Shown here: piece by piece, positions 12,596-23,406 of the stretch
How the letters are laid out: each line of letters opens with the position of its first letter
Numbering within the stretch: position 1 is the stretch's first letter
Origin: Ridgeia piscesae
Lineage: Eukaryota > Annelida > Polychaeta > Sabellida > Siboglinidae
Length of the DNA: 64,000 bases
Direction: 5' to 3'
Assembly (NCBI GenBank): GCA_025642075.2
Contig: JAODUO010000157.1
Coordinates: 441,001 to 505,000, forward strand
Translations under genes and position numbers: made by a program
The notes under the pieces: model-generated
Seen by the model: the letters and a program-made list of their open reading frames with translations, nothing else
Databases searched by the model: none
Told to the model about the DNA's origin: nothing

Positions 12596-13268
12596 ACAAA
12601 AACCCCTTGGACAAAACCACCTCGGACAAAACCCCCTCGGACAAAATCCCCCTCCACACATAACTCCATCAGGACACAAGCTCCTTCTGGACAAAACCCC
12701 CTCGGACAAAACCCCTCATCATAGATACTAGCCTCAAGAATTATCAAAATGATTACACTTAACTTGTATGCATACTATATATACAAATGTAATTCTGATA
12801 TGCGAAATATTTCATGTGGCATCCAACAGGATTCAATATTGGGAACCCAAACTATTTATTCTATATATTTATGATATCTGTAACATACCTAATCTAGTAA
12901 AATTCATCCCCTGCAGATGATACTAACCTTTTTATGCAAATAATAATATCGGTAGACTAAATGACACAATATGTTGTGTATTGTAAAAATTATACATATA
13001 GTTTAGAGTAAATAAATTAACTGTGAATGAACATAACCATTTCTCAGACACTAACCGGAATTGGCCACAGCATTCGGTGGAAATAAACAGTGAGGAATGG
13101 AACTAGAACAAAAAATACTTATTCGTTTAATCATTCTTAAGTTTAGTATCACTGATGAGGGGGTTTTGCCGAGGGGTTTATGTCCGGAAGGGGTTATGTC
13201 TAGAGGGAGTTATGTATAGAGGGGATTGTGTCCGAGGGTTTTTTGTCCGAGAGGGTTTTGTCCGTGCA
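12596..13268. mobile_element. Foldback-like inverted repeat of GGACAAAACCCCCTC units
   Basis: The left arm (12596-12718) has seven or so units of GGACAAAACCCCCTC in one orientation. The right arm (13155-13268) has the reverse complement, GAGGGGTTTTGTCC, in degenerate copies. The 430 bp between are AT-rich with no coding potential. Inverted arms built of short tandem repeats are typical of foldback elements. Confidence 0.6.
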
Positions 13269-13269
13269 C

Positions 13270-14750
13270 CAGCCAGGGTATACCGTTCAGGGTTAACAGT
13301 ATCTACTGTATTATTGATGCAGCCCCTGTAATCGGTGCCACTGCAATTAGTCAAGGTGCCATGTCAACAATAGCTGGCTGTGCTTAAGACTGGTTTCTCG
13401 TGGAATCTATAAATATCCACAGGAGGTTGTGTTCGGACAGGAGCTAACAGGGGTCAGAGCACGGTTACGCTTCCCGGTCTGACCCATACGAATGTAGTAC
13501 TTAAATAATTGTGTTATTGGAAAGGAGTATAATACAGCAGAGATACTAGTAGATTAAGTAGTATGGTATATGTTCAGTGTATGACGCATGCTGTTAGTCA
13601 GAGTGTAGTTGGCGTAGTGATTTCATCCATTTTTTACGCTACCTGGTGGATGCTGAAAAAACTTGCTAAATTTTGACAATATTGACGTGCAACTCACATG
13701 CATGCATTTTACTAGAGCCAGAGGTGGTGTATTTTTAAAGACGTTTGATGACTATATATTTGATATGACTGCAGTGACTGTGTACACATGTAAGCATTTT
13801 CTTAGGTACAGTTTCCTTGTAATAATCTGACAAAACGTTAACATGCCGCCAAAGGGAAAATCAACTGCGTGGAAATGAGAGATTAACGGTCACATTCTCG
13901 CTATTTCAGAAGCTGCTCATTATAAACAGCAATAACATTATGCAGAAATTGAAAAGTAATATATTCAAGCACAATTACAAATACTCCAGGCAGACTCAAA
14001 CACAAATAATTTAAAATGCTAAATTATTTACACATACAAACACAGTGAGAATTTGTTTTAATACTTTTAAAAATAATGTTAACTTTCCTAATACAATCAA
14101 TACAATATAGCTCAAACAAAAGCAAATGTATTATCGATATAAATTAGTTTTTCAACATAATCGCTGTGATGTAGTGAACAACCACGGTGAGACAGAGGGC
14201 TTATTAATTGTACTGCCATAACACAAGAAAATAATCGAATGATGCTAAATTGTATGATTAATATTAATTATCTAATATGTATAATTGATAAACCTAATTT
14301 AATATGCATTAATATCTACTAGTATAATAGCTACTATTGCTATTTGTGTACAGCTACATGGCTAAATAAATACAACAACCTCTTCAATCAACCCTTTTCA
14401 CACCCGCCTGGCAATGAGGACACACCCTTCATCCATGACATCACTGAGACGAACTTAACAGATATGGGTTCAATTGGGTTCTCCAATTAACAAGCCGCAC
14501 TTTCAAGCGGCTTGTTTCATGTTTGAACCAAATCCATTGTAAGGTGGCCTGTTTAATTACAGATACCTACCATGAATAAAGGGTTCTTATATCTGAGGCA
14601 AACTTCCCTTACCATGGAAAATAATGAATTAGCAAGGTTGGTGCCCATAAGTCATAAATACTGTCGAGCATTTATTGCCGAAACTAAAATGTGATGTAAT
14701 TTTTTCTATCAAAATCGTCTAAATAAAATAATATAATAGCAGAGCGTCAA
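13270..14750. other. Non-coding spacer
   Basis: Mixed unique sequence with no open frame of note. A short inverted pair at 14490-14520 (CAAGCCGCACTTTCAAGCGGCTTG) can form a hairpin. Confidence 0.4.
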
Positions 14751-14753
14751 ATT

Positions 14754-15334
14754 TATCTGAAACAATTACTATGTCGACATGTGTTCGCTAAATATATCGC
14801 CAATCTGACGCGCATGCACATTACCATCAATCGATTTCTGCTCTGGCAATATAATTTTTTCCCTTATTGCCAGAGCTGCTCTGAGAATTGCCCTGAACAT
14901 CCGCTAGGGGCGCGTCATTGTCTCCTCTGGCATTAAGAATTGTTTCGCCCTAATTGTCAGAGCAGCTCTGCGGTTCGATCTTATCGCAGTTTCCGCGCCA
15001 CCATCGCCTAAATCAGTCAAAAAACGATACCAGGGCATCATGTGTATCTGAAACAATTACTATGTCGACATGTGTTCGCTAAACATATCGCCAACCGGAC
15101 GCGCATGCACATTACCATCAATCGATTTCTGGTATGGCAATAAGAATTTTTTTCCCTTATTGCCAGAGCTGCTGTGAGATTTGCCCTGAACATCCGCTAG
15201 GGGTGCGTCGTTTTCTGCTCTGGCAATAAGAATTTTTCCGCCCTTATTGCCAGAGCAGTTCTGCGGTTCGATATTATCACAGTTTCCGCACCACGATCGC
15301 CTAAATCAATCAAAAAACGATACCAGGGCGTCAT
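14754..15334. repeat. 291-bp tandem duplication containing CTCTGGCAATA hairpins
   Basis: Two adjacent copies start at TATCTGAAACAATTACTATG (14754 and 15045). Each holds two palindromes in which CTCTGGCAATA faces TATTGCCAGAG across a short A/T-rich loop. Copies differ by scattered substitutions and a few indels. Confidence 0.95.
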
Positions 15335-16569
15335 GTTCAGTCTCTTGACTTAAGTGCCACCAACAGTGTCACTCTTGCGAAGACACTAATTTGGCCAATT
15401 CTACGTCAGTCTTATTATAAAGTTACATTGTCTTAGTCAATAAAGCAATGTCATAAATATTTTACACATTAAACCTAATGTGTATTAAATGACATACCCT
15501 ATTTATATTTGGGATGTCATTAGATATACAGAGGATAATCAACTAGAGAAAATGCTGGATATTGTTAGGCAATGCAACATGTTTTGTAATAACCACCATT
15601 AACAACTCATGCTTGTGGGAAACAACGCACATGTACTGGTATTGTAATTTTCCACTTTTTCAGGTAGAAAAATAGGGTGTTTGACAGCCATGGTGACGGA
15701 GAATGTATTTCCACAAAAGAAGAGTTCAAAACAATATTAGCAGCATTTGTTATCCAGAAAAGTGAATTTGTGCATATTTTTTTAGATTGTATACTAATAA
15801 TTATGTATTCCTTTCAGATGATATAAATAAAAACATTCTAATAATATAAAATACAGTTGTGACTGATTGCATTTAGAATACTGTTGTAATGCAAAAACAA
15901 TGTCAGTTGTTTGTCTAACCATTTTGTTCACTTGGACAGTTTAGGGTAATATCGATTCAGCGTTGTGTGTGGCAGGTTCACACCCTGCTGGTGTTAGATC
16001 CTTATGCAAACATTACATGTTGTGTGCACACGCATTGATTCTATTTAATAAGTTCAGCTGCTTTTGTGACATCTCAGAAATGCATCGAACTATCGTCAAG
16101 ATTGTGTATGTATCAATGTATATATGTAGGAATATTAATGCTTTCTTCATAAATGGCCTGCACCTTGGTTGCCAAACAAACAGGAATTGATATGCAACCC
16201 AAACAACTATGACATAAGACCTACATGTGGGCTGTAGAAGAATGCAGATAAAAAATTTCTAGCTGGCAGCATCATATGACCAGCATCAGAGTTCTGCCAG
16301 GTCATCAAGTTAAGTGCAACAGTAATAACTCTTCTTGAGGTCCGCATAGCATATGCAGAGGACTGCAGTGGCGATATCAAGGCATGGGAATTGTTATACT
16401 TCAAAGACTGCTGTTATAGGAAAGTTGGAGTCTTCCATCTAACATGTTATGTTTGATGTTTGATTGGCTACAAGACAGGAACTGGATGACATGGGAGAAA
16501 AAGAAGGAGAGAGCGAGATAATTAATGAAATAATCAATTACAGTATAGAATAATTTCAAAATATTAATC
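15335..16569. other. Non-coding spacer
   Basis: No gene, RNA or repeat of note. A sequence GGTTCACACCCTGC near 15975 recalls a Pol III B box, but no A box or tRNA fold accompanies it. Confidence 0.4.
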
Positions 16570-18729
16570 TGTTACATTTAACAAGATTTAACAAGATTGC
16601 CACCTAGAGATTCAACTCTAGATGGCAGGTGGACTAGGAAGCCATTTGGCTTATCGAGAGTCCAACCTATCTATCTAAGTATACCCCGCCCGTCTTAGGT
16701 ATATGTCGATTTTATTTTTAAATATTATTAACACTACTAGCACCTACACAATCAGCTGATAATCTATTCCATTGGTTTACTGTTCTTTGTGAAAATGAAA
16801 ATGTTCTAATATCTAGTCTACACTGCTTCTTTGCTAATGTAACTCCATGTCCTCTAGTCCTTCTCTCTTCCTTGACTGTGAAAAAAATATTTCTGTCAAT
16901 AATTTTTCATATCCATTCAATATTTTAAACACTTCAATCTGATCTCCTCTCAATCTTCTGGTTTCTAGTGTTGTTAAGCCACATTCTTTTAGACGCATTT
17001 CATAACTAATATTCCTGAGTTTTGGTATCAGTTTGGTTGCTCTCCTTTGTACTCTTTCTAGCATATCAATATCCTTCTTGCGATATGGCCTCCATGCTTG
17101 TATACAATATTCTAAGTGAGGCCTAACTATTGTTTTATACAGCGGTATTATTAGTCCTTTTTCTTTGTACACTATATTTCGCCTAATTAATCCAAGAATT
17201 TGGTTTCCCTTTGCTGCTGCAATTCCACACTGCTCTGATACCTTCATGTCAGCACTAATAGTTAACCCTAAGTCCTTTTCCTTTAAGGTAGTATTTAGTA
17301 CAGTACCACCCATTGTATATTGTGCATCTTCATTCCCATGTCCTGTGTGAAGGCACTTACACTTTCCAAAATTAAACAGCATTTGCCACTTCTCAGACCA
17401 TTCTATCCACTTATTAAGATCATCTTGTAAATGCTGTCTATCTGCATCACTTTTAATTTTCCTAAACACTTTTGTGTCGTCCGCAAACTTCAACACCTTG
17501 CTTGTTATGTCATCATCCAAATCATTGATATATATTAAGAATAAAATAGGTCCCAGTACTGATCCCTGCGGTACTCCACTCAAAACCGCTTTCCAGTTTG
17601 AAACCTCCCCATCAACTACCCGGGGTACTACTCTTTGTCTTCTATCAATAAGCCATTTTTCTATCCAGTTGATCATTCCATTTCCTATGCCATGGGCCTT
17701 TAGTTTAAGTAGTAGTCTTTGGTGTGGCACTTTGTCAAAGGCTTTTTTGAAATCTAAGCAGATTATATCTACTGGTGATCCCTCATCTAGCCACTTTGTG
17801 ACATCTTCCAAAAAACATAACATATTTGTTAAGCATGACCTCGCTTAAAAAAAACCATGTTGAGATGGGTTTATCAATTTATTTTTAACAAGAAAATCAA
17901 CCAGGTGATCTTTAATTAGTCTTTCTAATAGTTTGCAAATCACCGATGTTAAACTCACTGGTCTATAGTTCTCTGACTTGTTTCTCGAACCTTTTTTAAA
18001 TAATGGTATAATGTTTGCTTCTTTCCATTCTAACGGAACTATTCCCTCCTCTAATGACAAACTGAACACTGTTGCAAGCGGTATGCTGATTTGTTCTACA
18101 ATTTCCAATAGTAATTTGGGAGGAATCCCATCCACTCCAGGTGATTTATTATCCTTCATATCTCTTATTTTCATAGCTACCATTGTTGGGGTTACAATTA
18201 GTTGTCCTAAATAGTCAAACTCTCTCCCTTCGAACTTAGTCTCAAGTACTGGTAATATACTAATATCTTCCCTGGTAAACACCGAACTAAAGTACTCATT
18301 TAGGTTTTCTGCCATTAAGAATCCCTCTGTTATTATGTTTCCATCACTACCTTCTAGAGGACCGACCTTATCCTGAACTTTCTGTTTACTTCGAACATAC
18401 GCATAAAAACTCTTGCTGTCATGTTTTATATTAAAAGCTATTTTTTGTTCGTAGCTTCTCTTTGAATTTCTAATTTCAGCTGTAGCTTGATTAAGTGCTT
18501 CTTTATAAATGCTATAGTCCTCTTCACTTCCGGTATGTCTATATGTCTTCCACATCATTTGCTTTTACTTGATTTTTCTAATGGCTTCCATCGATAAGTG
18601 TTTCTTCTTTGACCGTTTCCCCTGTTTTTTCAAGGGGACAAATTTGTCAACGACGCAGTCAATTTCACTCTTTAAATTCTGTTGCTGTCTTATTCTTCAG
18701 TGTATTATTCCAGTCTATCTTTGCTAAAT
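16570..18729 (-). mobile_element. CR1-type LINE, 5'-truncated copy A
   Basis: The minus-strand reverse transcriptase is nearly intact. The N-terminal part lies in 17845-18558 (RNSKRSYEQK, NLNEYFSSVFT, DNKSPGVDGIPPKLL, NYRPVSLTSVICKLLE). The C-terminal part lies in 16834-17823 (VDIICLDFKKAFDKVPH, GVPQGSVLGP, FADD at residues 113-116, [14 protein letters not shown] and [12 protein letters not shown]). One frameshift in an A run at about 17847-17854 separates them. The 3' UTR holds a stem-loop (16600-16632) and ends in two TTTAACAAGA copies (plus-strand view). The 5' end is lost at about 18729, where similarity to copy B stops. Confidence 0.92.
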
Positions 18730-18894
18730 GCTCCACATTTACTCTTTAATTGACCTTAATCTGGGACGTCTCGGAAAACAAGCGCCAGTTATATAATAGA
18801 TCATGCAGCAGCTTGAAACACAATTGATGACATGTTGTCGGCCCAAGCGCAAAGCAAACAACAACTACACAATCAGGGGTCGAGGGTAATTTTT

Positions 18895-19080
18895 AAATTG
18901 GTAGTAGACCCACGTAAAGTAACACAACATTTAGAAGTAAAAAGTAAGAAAGTAAACAAAAAAGTACTTTGCTACAAGTAAAAGTAATTCCCCAAAAATG
19001 TACTTCGTTACAAGTAGATTTCAAAATAAACTACTAAGTAATATAACGAAGTAAATGTACTTCGTTACATCCCACCACTG
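18895..19080 (-). mobile_element. hAT-type transposon terminus
   Basis: Read on the minus strand from 19080, the sequence begins CAGTGGTGGGATG and continues with repeated TACTTCGTTA/TACTTTTACTT blocks. This is the composition of Tol2/hAT-family termini. It abuts the Mutator-like transposase frame. The other end was not identified. Confidence 0.6.
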
Positions 19081-19870
19081 TTGATCGGTGAATCCTCAGA
19101 AAGGCCACGCAATCTGTTCACACGCTTAACCCTTTCTCGTTTCCTCGCTAAATCTTCCAGTGTCATAGTTGCGGTTGCAGCTGCAACTTTGTTTGCTGTT
19201 CTCTGCATAACACTGCGATTTGGCACAGGTAAATTCAGGCAAGTAAGGATCACACGCCCCGTTACATTGCCTGTCATTGATTCCTGAAGTCCTACCTGCA
19301 GGCCGACATTAGGTGTCGCTGGCTTCCGACCTCGCTTTCCCGTCTCGATTTCATTGTACAGCTTTATAGGCTGGATGTGAATCCACATTTTCTGCAGCGA
19401 AGAGCACACTGCCAACACAACCCAACCTTTACCTCTCGGCAAATGGTAAATTCAGGAATGGCACACATGTTTTCCTCGGTTGAATGCTGCTGTATGCAAT
19501 CGTTGTACATCTCTTGCATTTTCTCCTTCTCGTAAAGGCGTATCTCCTCGTGACTGTCATCTGGCTTCAGATAGGATGACAGTAACTCGTCATCATCGTC
19601 ATGTTTCGGCCTCAACAGCTTTGCTTCGCCACATCGGCCTTCGGCATCGGGAATTTCAATGAGTCCACCTGGTGTCACCTTTGCCACTCGCTCGAACTCG
19701 ACTTCAGTGAGTCGTGGCATCCACGTAACTAGGCTTTCTCCATCCTCCTGCACAGTCCTGCTGCGCATCATCGTCACGTACCCAACATGACCCTTCCTAA
19801 AACCACGTTTTCTATCATTTTTGGGTTTCAGGGGTGGCTGGATGTTACCAGACGCATCACTCATGATCAC
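19081..19870 (-). pseudogene. Mutator-like transposase N-terminal fragment
   Basis: Two minus-strand frames join by a frameshift near 19370. The upstream frame starts at 19870 and encodes KNDRKRGFRKGHVGY, MPRLTEVEFERV and CREVKVGLCWQCALRCRKCG. The downstream frame encodes IKLYNEIETGKRGRKPATPN, VGLQESMTGN and NRSVMQRTANKVAAA. Conserved cysteines followed by a GRKPA.N.GLQVGL-type block suit the Mutator-like transposase domain of invertebrate genomes. The catalytic part is missing, cut off at the hAT terminus at 19080. Confidence 0.65.
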
Positions 19871-20815
19871 AGTTATTAAAGAGGCTACAGAATATTCAAA
19901 CCGGGCTCAACAGAGATGTCTACTGTAATGACAGACTAGTGCTAACCCGATGTGGAGTTTGTGGACATGCCAGATTTAAGAGACGGGGGCATTTGTTTTC
20001 CTCCAGGCTAACTATTGGCTGCCACCATAGTGTTGTGTGTGTTTGAATTGTGATTTACAACCCTCACCCTTTCAAATAAGTCAGATTTGTGATATCTGCC
20101 CAGGTGAGCAGGACTTGTAGAGGCCGGGCAACTAATGAGACAGACCAGTATTCTGGTGGCTGTCTTTCACATGTAGTTGTGTGTAATGTGAAACCAGGAT
20201 GTTGTAAAATTGTATTTAAATGTAATTATAATCAACACTTGGTAATTAAATGATGAAAATGAAGTTTCACAAAATAAAGACAAAAAATATCCGTCAACAT
20301 TAAAATGTAAATGGAGATATGCAAGAATATATGCATGTGTCCAAACTACTACCTTACACAAGTGACAAATTAATTAATTACTAGTACTCACGTGTTCAAA
20401 GTTGGCTAACTATTCGTAATCCATCTGGCGTACGAATGAACTTCAATGAAGAGGCGACTGCATTCTATTTTTAGCGACCCGAGTTCGGTTCGCACTGGCA
20501 CGCGCGGACGAGATTAGTGGCGCGATTTCGCGCGAACTATTTGCCTGTCAACGACAAGCGTCGTTCGCAACGCGACTAAGGAGAGGCGATGCAGGGCCAA
20601 AAACATATCACTACGCCAAAAACAAACATGGCTGCAAGGCTGGTATGCAACAGTCCATGTCTTCCCTATTTTACTATAGCAATGAAAACGTGGGTGTGAA
20701 AAAGTTTTAAAGACACACATTATACACAATAAGCAGTGTTATGGCATTTGTTAACCAAGCTTATGCTAGAAAGTAAAAGAAAATGGTTGTATAATAATAG
20801 CAAAAATTTCTATAA
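19871..20815. other. Non-coding spacer with a CpG-bearing patch
   Basis: Between 20480 and 20600 the sequence is unusually rich in CG (GGCGCGATTTCGCGCG and neighbours) compared with its surroundings. It could be a promoter-like island or an element end. No reading frame is convincing. Confidence 0.35.
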
Positions 20816-20833
20816 TGCCTATATCATCATCGT

Positions 20834-21124
20834 GCGAGTGTGTGTGTGCACATGCATGTTTATGTATGTACATGGCATGTGTATGTTGGTTGTGTGTGTG
20901 TGTGTGTGCGTGTGCGCGTGCGTGCGTTGGTGCGTGCGTGCGTGCGAGTGTTTGTGTGTGCGTCCGCGTGCGTGCTTGCGTGGGCGCGTGCGAGCGAGCG
21001 AGCGTGCGAGTGTTTGTGTGTTTGTGTGTGTGTGCGCGCGCGTGTGTGTGTGTGCGTGCATGCGTGCGAGTGTGTGTGTGTGTGCACATGCATGTTTATG
21101 TATGTACATGGCATGTGTATGTTG

Positions 21125-21178
<54 letters not shown>

Positions 21179-21270
21179 GTGCGTGCGTGGGAGCGTGCGA
21201 GTGTGTGTGTGTTTGTGTCTGTGTGCGTGCGTGCGTGCGTACATGCGTGCGTGCGTGCGTGCGTGTGTGT
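20834..21270. repeat. Compound GT/GCGT repeat with internal duplication
   Basis: (TG)n, (TGCG)n and (GAGC)n tracts. A 56-60-bp block (GTGCACATGCATGTTTATGT ... GTATGTTGG) occurs at 20834-20889 and 21066-21125. Confidence 0.95.
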
Positions 21271-21594
21271 AACGGCAGTATTTAAGTCTACCGGTTTACT
21301 TCGCCCAAAGAGTCATTTGTATTGGGGTAATACAAAATTTGTGATTCCATAAAATCCCGACCAACTATCAATATCTGTAATATTTCAATAAACATGATAC
21401 GCCAAAACAATTATGTCAGTGCTGCATGTTACGGGACAAAATATAGTTTACTTTTCCATTAATGCTACACCAATTAAGATATAAACTAAATAAAACTTGA
21501 ACATTAAATTATTACTCCCACCCTCTCTCCCTCAGCCGTCCCTCTCTTTCTACCTCCATCCCTTCCTACCTCCCTTCCTTCCGCCCTCCCTCCC

Positions 21595-21755
<161 letters not shown>

Positions 21756-21899
21756 GTGAATACATAACTTCAAAAAGTATGTGGAACATGCATGCACAAA
21801 CTGTTTTTTAAGATAACATACGTTGTCATTCCCATGGCAAAAGTGTGCGCAAATCTTTCTGTGTGATGGTGATTCCACCAGCTGTCACCTTAGACAGAA

Positions 21900-22575
21900 G
21901 AGACAGTTGGGGTAGGAGAGGACAATGGGGTATGAGAAGAGAGTGGGGTATGAGATAACAGTGGGGTATGAGATAACAGTGGGGTAGGAAAGGACAGTGG
22001 GGTAGGAGAGGACAGTGGGTTAGGAGAGGACAGTGGAGTAGGAGAAGACAGTGGGGTAGGAGAAGACAGTGGGGTAGGAGAAGACAGTGGGTTAGGAGAA
22101 GAGAGTAGGGTAGGAGAGGACAGTGGGGTATGAGAAGACAGTGGTGTAGGAGAAGACAGTAGGGTAGGAGAGGATAGTGGGGTATGGCAAGACAGTGGTG
22201 TGTGAGAAAACAGTAGGGTAGAGAGGACAGTGGGGTAGGAGAGGACAGTGGGGTACGAGAGGACAGCGGGGTAGGAGAGGACAGTTTGGAGAGGACAGGG
22301 GAGGAGGACGAAAAGGGCGGGGAGGAGGGACAGTGGGGTAGGAGGGAAGGGAGGGACAAGGGGATAGGAGAGGACAGTGGGATAGGAGAGGACAGTGGGG
22401 TAGGAGAGGACAGTGGGGTAGGAGAGGACAGTGGAGTAGGAGAGGACAGTGGGTTAGGAGAAGACAGTGGGGTAGGAGAGGACAGTGGGGTAGGAGAGGA
22501 CAGTGGGGTAGGAGAGGACAGTGGGGTTGGAGAAGATAGTGGGGTTGGAGAAGACAGTGGGGTAGGAGGGTAAGT
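21900..22575. repeat. 18-bp minisatellite
   Basis: The unit is GTGGGGTAGGAGAGGACA with GAGAAGACA and GATATGAGA variants, about 36 copies by span. One stray partial copy lies at 23030-23055, inside the adjacent tyrosine-recombinase fragment. Long frames on both strands are by-products of the repeat. Confidence 0.95.
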
Positions 22576-22599
22576 GAAGAGTGGGGCTGATGGCGGAGA

Positions 22600-23182
22600 A
22601 TTACACAGCCTTAAGGCGAGGATTAGTGTCTGTGCTGGACACAGGGGGAGCCTGGGATACGAGGAAGAGGAATGTGCAATATGCGCTGCCGGTACTGGAT
22701 TGTCTTCGACCACCGCACAGCTAAGTTAACTTCGTCCTAAGAAAAAGTAGCATCTCGGCGACATAAGTGTAAATTTGAGTTAAAAGACGTAATGCTTTTT
22801 ACCAAAAGATAAAATTTCCGAAAGAAAGAGAAAAACGCTACTAAGCATGCTGCCCAGAAGGTTACTTCCAGTGGCAAAGTGAAGTCTATCTGCTTAAACA
22901 ACTGGCGAAGGATAGCTGGAGTCATGGGCAGTTTGTTTATATGCAGCCCATAATACTCTTTTTGTAACTTTTTATGTAGCATGTCTATGTGCCAAGAACC
23001 CTGTAAGGGGTTTGCATGACCTGCTTCCAAATAGGAGAAGACAGTGGGGTAGGAAGTTGAGGTGTGTGGCAGGGTTTCAGCTGGTCATAGGCCACCTTTG
23101 TCATTAAGATCACGCCAGCTGTTTTTGCCAGTATCACCCGGTAGTTTGGCCCGATATTTCTGATCCTGATGATAAGGAACAT
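22600..23182 (-). pseudogene. Tyrosine recombinase/integrase fragment
   Basis: The minus strand encodes HANPLQGSWHIDMLHKKLQK, LPMTPAILRQLFKQID, LEVTFWAACLVAFFSFFRK, SITSFNSNLHLCRRD and, after a frame change at about 22740, AVRWSKTIQYRQRILHIPLP and RIPGSPC. This is the catalytic-domain layout of tyrosine recombinases carried by DIRS/Ngaro- or Crypton-type elements in marine invertebrates. The C-terminal H-x-x-R...Y part is not visible; the 18-bp minisatellite occupies that place. Confidence 0.75.
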
Positions 23183-23406
23183 ATTATCAGGAATATTATT
23201 ATTATCTCACAGTAATCCAATCCCCAATATCATCACCATCTTGCGATGACTAAGTTTACCTCCTATGATCAATGTTTGTCATTGCATTTATCAGAAAACT
23301 CCAAGTAAGTAATATGTGATGTTTGAAGAATTCCAATTAAAATGTGAATAAGTATGTTGTTAGTTAGCCAATTTAGGATTCAGCAGCAATGTTGTCTGAT
23401 GCATCT

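Noticed and set aside
15965..15990. tRNA or SINE B box (GGTTCACACCCTGC)
   Set aside because: No matching A box or cloverleaf could be drawn.
21826..22713. A 295-codon Pro/Ser/Leu frame
   Set aside because: An 18-bp unit keeps the frame in phase; the only protein signal is the recombinase fragment in another frame.
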